The notes under the pieces were generated by a model. The model saw nothing but the letters and a program-made list of their open reading frames with translations, had not been told where the DNA came from and searched no databases. From positions 1 through 64,000 of the forward strand of contig NZ_CP022419.1 of the NCBI RefSeq assembly GCF_002222635.1: a stretch of 64,000 nucleotides of DNA, given 5' to 3'. This document shows, in pieces, positions 60,937 to 64,000 of the stretch (position 1 is the stretch's first letter; every line of letters begins with the position of its first letter). This DNA comes from Pseudosulfitobacter pseudonitzschiae (GTDB lineage Bacteria > Pseudomonadota > Alphaproteobacteria > Rhodobacterales > Rhodobacteraceae). The translations under genes and the position numbers were made by a program.

Positions 60937-61698
60937 TCAGCACCCTTTGAAATGGGGCGTGCGTTTCTCGAAAAACGCGGATCTTCCTTCGGCAGCATCA
61001 GCACTGTTAAGCAATATCGGCTGAAGCTGGCGTTCATATTCAAGCGCGGCATCCACGTCGCGGGCGAACCAGTCGGCGATGTACTGTCGTGGCAAAGGGG
61101 CTACTTCTGCTTCTTCCAACGCCAGTGCACAGGCCATTTCCACCGCCTGCCCTTCGTCAGCAAGCGCGTCAACAAGACCGCTGGCAAGCGCTTCATCAGC
61201 CGTGATCTTGCGATTGCTCATGATGATCCTGCGGGCTTTTGCCGGTCCAACCCGTGCGGGTAACGTGGCAAGTAAACCCATGTCGGGGATCACACCGACC
61301 CTGGTGAAACCCGCCACAAACATCGCGCCCCGCGAGGCAACAACCATCGGGCAAGCCATCGCCAGCCCAAATCCGGCCCCCGCCGCCCAACCTTCGACCG
61401 CCACCACCAGAGGTTTGGGAAACCGAACCATTCGTCCGATCGTGTCCTTCACCGTGGCAAAGCGTTCCCGCTGCTGGGCAATGCTACACATACCCTGGTC
61501 GCGGATATCACCCCCGGACGAAAAATGGCCGCCCTTGCCCGTCAAAACCACGGCGCGCACGTCAACATCTCTCTCGGCTTGTGACAGGATCTGAACCAGT
61601 TCCTGACGCACCGGATGACCCACCGGGTTACGGCGAACCGGCTCGTTCAGGCTGATCACCAGCAGACCGCCATCGCGTGTTTCGAGATCAATAGGCAT
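60937..61698 (-). CDS. Enoyl-CoA hydratase/isomerase (crotonase family)
   Basis: The 253-residue protein has crotonase landmarks GKGGHFSSGGDIRDQG and a VAVEGWAAGAGFGLAMACPM oxyanion-hole stretch. The glutamates used for hydration were not identified with confidence, so isomerase or other crotonase chemistry is possible. It ends at 60937 just before the membrane-protein gene and its start shares a base with the stop of the hydratase-2 gene (61698), so the operon is tightly coupled. Confidence 0.83.
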   Translation of the reverse strand: MPIDLETRDGGLLVISLNEPVRRNPVGHPVRQELVQILSQAERDVDVRAVVLTGKGGHFSSGGDIRDQGMCSIAQQRERFATVKDTIGRMVRFPKPLVVAVEGWAAGAGFGLAMACPMVVASRGAMFVAGFTRVGVIPDMGLLATLPARVGPAKARRIIMSNRKITADEALASGLVDALADEGQAVEMACALALEEAEVAPLPRQYIADWFARDVDAALEYERQLQPILLNSADAAEGRSAFFEKRTPHFKGC

Positions 61699-62558
61699 CA
61701 GGCCTCACTGTATTGGAACTTGCCGTTCCCAATCACAACCTTGTCCCGCTCCACCGCGCAAGTCCGGAACGACCCGTCCTTCCAGACCTCCGTGCGCAGC
61801 GTCTCGCCGGGAAATACATGGGCGGTAAACCGTGCATCCATCGCACCAAAGCGCGCAGCGTCGTAATCACACAGCGTCGCAAGCAACGCATGTGCGGCGC
61901 AACCGAAGGTGCAAAGACCGTGCAGGATCGGTCGCTCAAAGCCGGCCCCTTCTGCCACGCGCGGATCAAGGTGCAGCGGATTGGTGTCGCCGTTCCAGCG
62001 ATAGATCAGCGCCTGCTCGGGGCGGGTGCTGGTTTCAAAGACATGGTCCGGCGCGGTTTCGGGAAGCTGGTGAACCGGCTTGGCCGTGTCCGATGGTCCC
62101 CCGAACCCGCCGTCCCCGCGCAAGAACGTCGTTCCGCGGCAGGTCGCAAGATGCGCGCCCGTCGCGTCGTCAAAGATTTCTTTCTCCGAGTAAAGCAACG
62201 CGCCCCGCCCTTCGCCCTTGTCAATCAGCCCGGTTACGCGCGTTTTGGCACGGATCGTCGCCGCAACCGGAATGGGCGCATGAACCGTCATTCCCTGTTC
62301 GCCATGGACCAGACGCAGGGCATCAACGCCCGTTGCCGGATCGGACAGCCAAAATCCGGGGTGACCAAGAACATTCGCAATTGCGGGCATCACACGGATA
62401 TCATCTTGCAGCCCCCCAACATACGACAGTTGGGGCATATCCATCGGGTCCTGCCCCATGCCGATAGACAGCGCATATTGCGCAACATCCCGCGGCCCAT
62501 AGCTTTGGCGGACTTCGGGAATGTTGAAATTCATAAGATGATTGCGGTCAATTGCCAT
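61698..62558 (-). CDS. Double-hotdog (R)-specific enoyl-CoA hydratase 2
   Basis: The 286-residue protein has two hotdog halves, as in eukaryotic-like hydratase 2. The C-terminal half carries RWNGDTNPLHLDPRVAEGAG with the catalytic Asp/His, followed by FERPILHGLCTFG. It hydrates a 2-enoyl-CoA to the (R)-3-hydroxyacyl-CoA, or the reverse. With the crotonase gene next to it, the operon has two hydratases of opposite stereochemistry. It begins 1 nt from the end of the synthetase gene. Confidence 0.86.
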   Translation of the reverse strand: MAIDRNHLMNFNIPEVRQSYGPRDVAQYALSIGMGQDPMDMPQLSYVGGLQDDIRVMPAIANVLGHPGFWLSDPATGVDALRLVHGEQGMTVHAPIPVAATIRAKTRVTGLIDKGEGRGALLYSEKEIFDDATGAHLATCRGTTFLRGDGGFGGPSDTAKPVHQLPETAPDHVFETSTRPEQALIYRWNGDTNPLHLDPRVAEGAGFERPILHGLCTFGCAAHALLATLCDYDAARFGAMDARFTAHVFPGETLRTEVWKDGSFRTCAVERDKVVIGNGKFQYSEA

Positions 62559-62559
62559 A

Positions 62560-64000
62560 TCAGCTTGCCTCTTCGTTCAGTTCGATCACAGCATCAAGGG
62601 CATAGGCCCCCTGCCCCTGCGGCAGAGCCAAAACCGGGTTCAGATCAATTGAGAGCAAACGCGCTCCTGCCGCTGCTGCAAAAATCGACAGCTTCGACAG
62701 CATTTGCGCCAACGCATCTATATCGGAGGCCTCCTGTCCTCTGGCACCTTTGAGGATGGGCGCACCACGAATGGACAGGATCATGTCCCGCGCCGTCGCC
62801 ACGTCAAACGGACAGGTCCGCAGGGCCACGTCATCCAGAAGCTCTACGAAAATGCCACCCAGACCAAAGACAGCCACCGGACCGAATGTCGGGTCGCGGT
62901 TAATCCCCATCAGGCACTCGACCCCGCCCGATAGTTGCTTGGCCACCAAAATCCCGCCGATTGCAGCGTCAGGAACGTGGGTTTTGGCCGCCTGCATGAT
63001 TTCGTCAAAGGCCATTCGCACATCTTCAGCTGAGCCGATGTTCAGCTTTACCGCGCCAATATCGGATTTGTGGATAATATCGGGCGACAGGATTTTCATG
63101 ACGACAGGAAAGCCCAACGCCTCTGCCGCCGTGACGGCCTCTTCTACGTCCTTGGTTCTGGTCTCGGGCGCGCAGGCAATGCCCGCTTTTGTCAGGATAT
63201 TCTTGGCCTCCGCCTCATCCGGTGCGCAGTCCGGCAGAGCAATCTTGTCGGGTACGGGCATCTTTGCTGGTCGGTCCCCTGCCAGCGTCGCGCCCGCATT
63301 ACAGATTGCGTGGATGGCCCGCGTTGCCCGGCACGGGTCATTGAACACCAATATGCCTTCGTCGTCATAGCGCTCGAGCACCTCTGGCGCACCAAGCGCG
63401 CAGAACGCAATAATCCGATCCGGGTAGGCCGCGCGCAGCGGTTTCATTGCCGCCAGGATTGTATCCGAGACTGCGGGGCTGCCTGCGACATAGGTCAAGA
63501 AACACAAAACCGCGCCATAGCCGCCATCCTCTAGCGCGGCGCGCGTGAAGGATTCAAGCAAGGACGGATCGTTTAGCGCCTGTGCCGTGCAGTCCAGCGG
63601 ATTGACCGGCGAGGCATAAGGAAGAAGTGCCTTGAGCCGCGCCTGCGCCGCATCCGGCATCGCGGGCATGGGCAGGCCGATGCGCTCGGCCTCGTCGCTG
63701 ATCACAATGCCTGCGCCGCCACTGACAGTAATGACACCCAGTGAATGCACCGAAGGGAGCACCTTTTTCGAGGCGGCATAGGCGATGTCCATCATGGATT
63801 CAGGATCACGCACGATGATGACGCCATGATCGTGAAGCACCGCGTCGGCGACAACGGCATCACCGGTCAACGATGCGGTATGCGAGGCCGCAGCCTGCGC
63901 ACCCACGGCCGAACGGCCCGCCTTCAGTGCAATGACCGGCTTGCCCGCATCGCGCGCAGCCTCCAGCGCAGCAAGCAAGCTGACCGGATCGGTCACCGCC
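62560..64000 (-). CDS. ADP-forming acyl-CoA synthetase, 5' end outside the window
   Basis: The visible part, about 480 residues, is the C-terminal portion of an ADP-forming acetate-CoA-ligase-type enzyme. It has the middle CoA-ligase domain with the phospho-His region ASHTASLTGD, a VITVSGGAGIVISDEAERIG segment, then an ATP-grasp domain (GFPVVMKILSPDIIHKSDIG, VFGLGGIFVELLDDVALR, LLSIDLNPVL). The N-terminal CoA-binding domain lies to the right of position 64000. It would activate an acid with ATP. The first visible GTG at 63996 is not the real start. Confidence 0.88.
   Translation of the reverse strand, partial: AVTDPVSLLAALEAARDAGKPVIALKAGRSAVGAQAAASHTASLTGDAVVADAVLHDHGVIIVRDPESMMDIAYAASKKVLPSVHSLGVITVSGGAGIVISDEAERIGLPMPAMPDAAQARLKALLPYASPVNPLDCTAQALNDPSLLESFTRAALEDGGYGAVLCFLTYVAGSPAVSDTILAAMKPLRAAYPDRIIAFCALGAPEVLERYDDEGILVFNDPCRATRAIHAICNAGATLAGDRPAKMPVPDKIALPDCAPDEAEAKNILTKAGIACAPETRTKDVEEAVTAAEALGFPVVMKILSPDIIHKSDIGAVKLNIGSAEDVRMAFDEIMQAAKTHVPDAAIGGILVAKQLSGGVECLMGINRDPTFGPVAVFGLGGIFVELLDDVALRTCPFDVATARDMILSIRGAPILKGARGQEASDIDALAQMLSKLSIFAAAAGARLLSIDLNPVLALPQGQGAYALDAVIELNEEAS

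Noticed and set aside
60927-61052. 42-codon extension of the unknown membrane protein
   Set aside because: It lies inside the crotonase gene; the ATG at 60926 directly follows that gene's stop.

Overview
The base composition, gene content and family assignments suggest an alphaproteobacterium, most likely a member of the Rhodobacteraceae (Roseobacter group). Pointers are the TRAP and TAXI transporters, TetR-controlled CoA-ester operons, 4-bp start/stop overlaps and B12-dependent mutase genes. No rRNA, tRNA, CRISPR array or housekeeping anchor was seen, so chromosome and large plasmid cannot be told apart. The first 27 kb reads as accessory DNA. The rest reads as a catabolic region.

1-18.8 kb is a dense anti-phage and toxin island. 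It holds a single-gene AbiEi-HipA fusion behind a 98-bp nested dyad (347-444), a three-gene TerB / BrxD-like ATPase / Lhr-like helicase operon matching Shango (2.4-8.4 kb), a DUF4297-type nuclease with a HerA ATPase (8.6-11.5 kb), a YhaO/YhaN (SbcDC-like) pair (11.7-16.3 kb), and on the minus strand a CBASS operon: a Cap15-like membrane effector, a CD-NTase, and a third gene of unknown family (16.4-18.8 kb). The third gene is the best candidate for something undescribed.

19-27 kb is a patchwork. It holds a secreted TrbM-like protein, a divergent nickel/cobalt module (His-rich protein, HupE/UreJ-like protein and membrane anchor one way; a CsoR/RcnR sensor and an MFS exporter the other) around a CCCCCTAGGGGG operator, and a relic of an arsenite-oxidase locus (moeA 5' end, an intact nitroreductase, a terminator, and the last ~190 codons of aioA). 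A ParD-like/zeta toxin pair and a serine recombinase follow. The MFS exporter's stop codon is supplied by the moeA fragment, so the junction can be placed to a few bases.

27-32 kb is an HxlR-linked redox and electrophile module: DoxX-like protein, DODA-type dioxygenase, QorB-like reductase, GST, LLM oxidoreductase and a luciferase-domain protein.

32-42.7 kb has two TetR-headed minus-strand operons, each with a clear palindrome at its promoter. One encodes an acyl-CoA dehydrogenase, a biotin-dependent acyl-CoA carboxylase and a glutaconyl-type hydratase (Liu/Atu-like, without HMG-CoA lyase). The other encodes an adenosylcobalamin acyl-CoA mutase in two subunits, its MeaB chaperone and a PaaI-type thioesterase. 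By eye the mutase lacks the methylmalonyl-CoA-binding Arg and Tyr residues, so its substrate is probably not methylmalonyl-CoA. Isomerisation of a branched acyl-CoA feeding the neighbouring operon is a reasonable hypothesis.

42.8-53.8 kb holds a MaoC, MmgE/PrpD, acyl-CoA dehydrogenase, GntR, CitE-type lyase and methyltransferase run. It is divergent from a CaiB/BaiF CoA-transferase, which is followed by a DctPQM TRAP transporter. The set would suit uptake and breakdown of a short branched dicarboxylic acid. 53.8-64 kb holds a second transport and CoA module: a TAXI-TRAP system with a two-subunit CoA-transferase, a LysR regulator, and an operon with a partial ADP-forming acyl-CoA synthetase, a hydratase-2, a crotonase-fold enzyme and an unfamiliar polytopic membrane protein.
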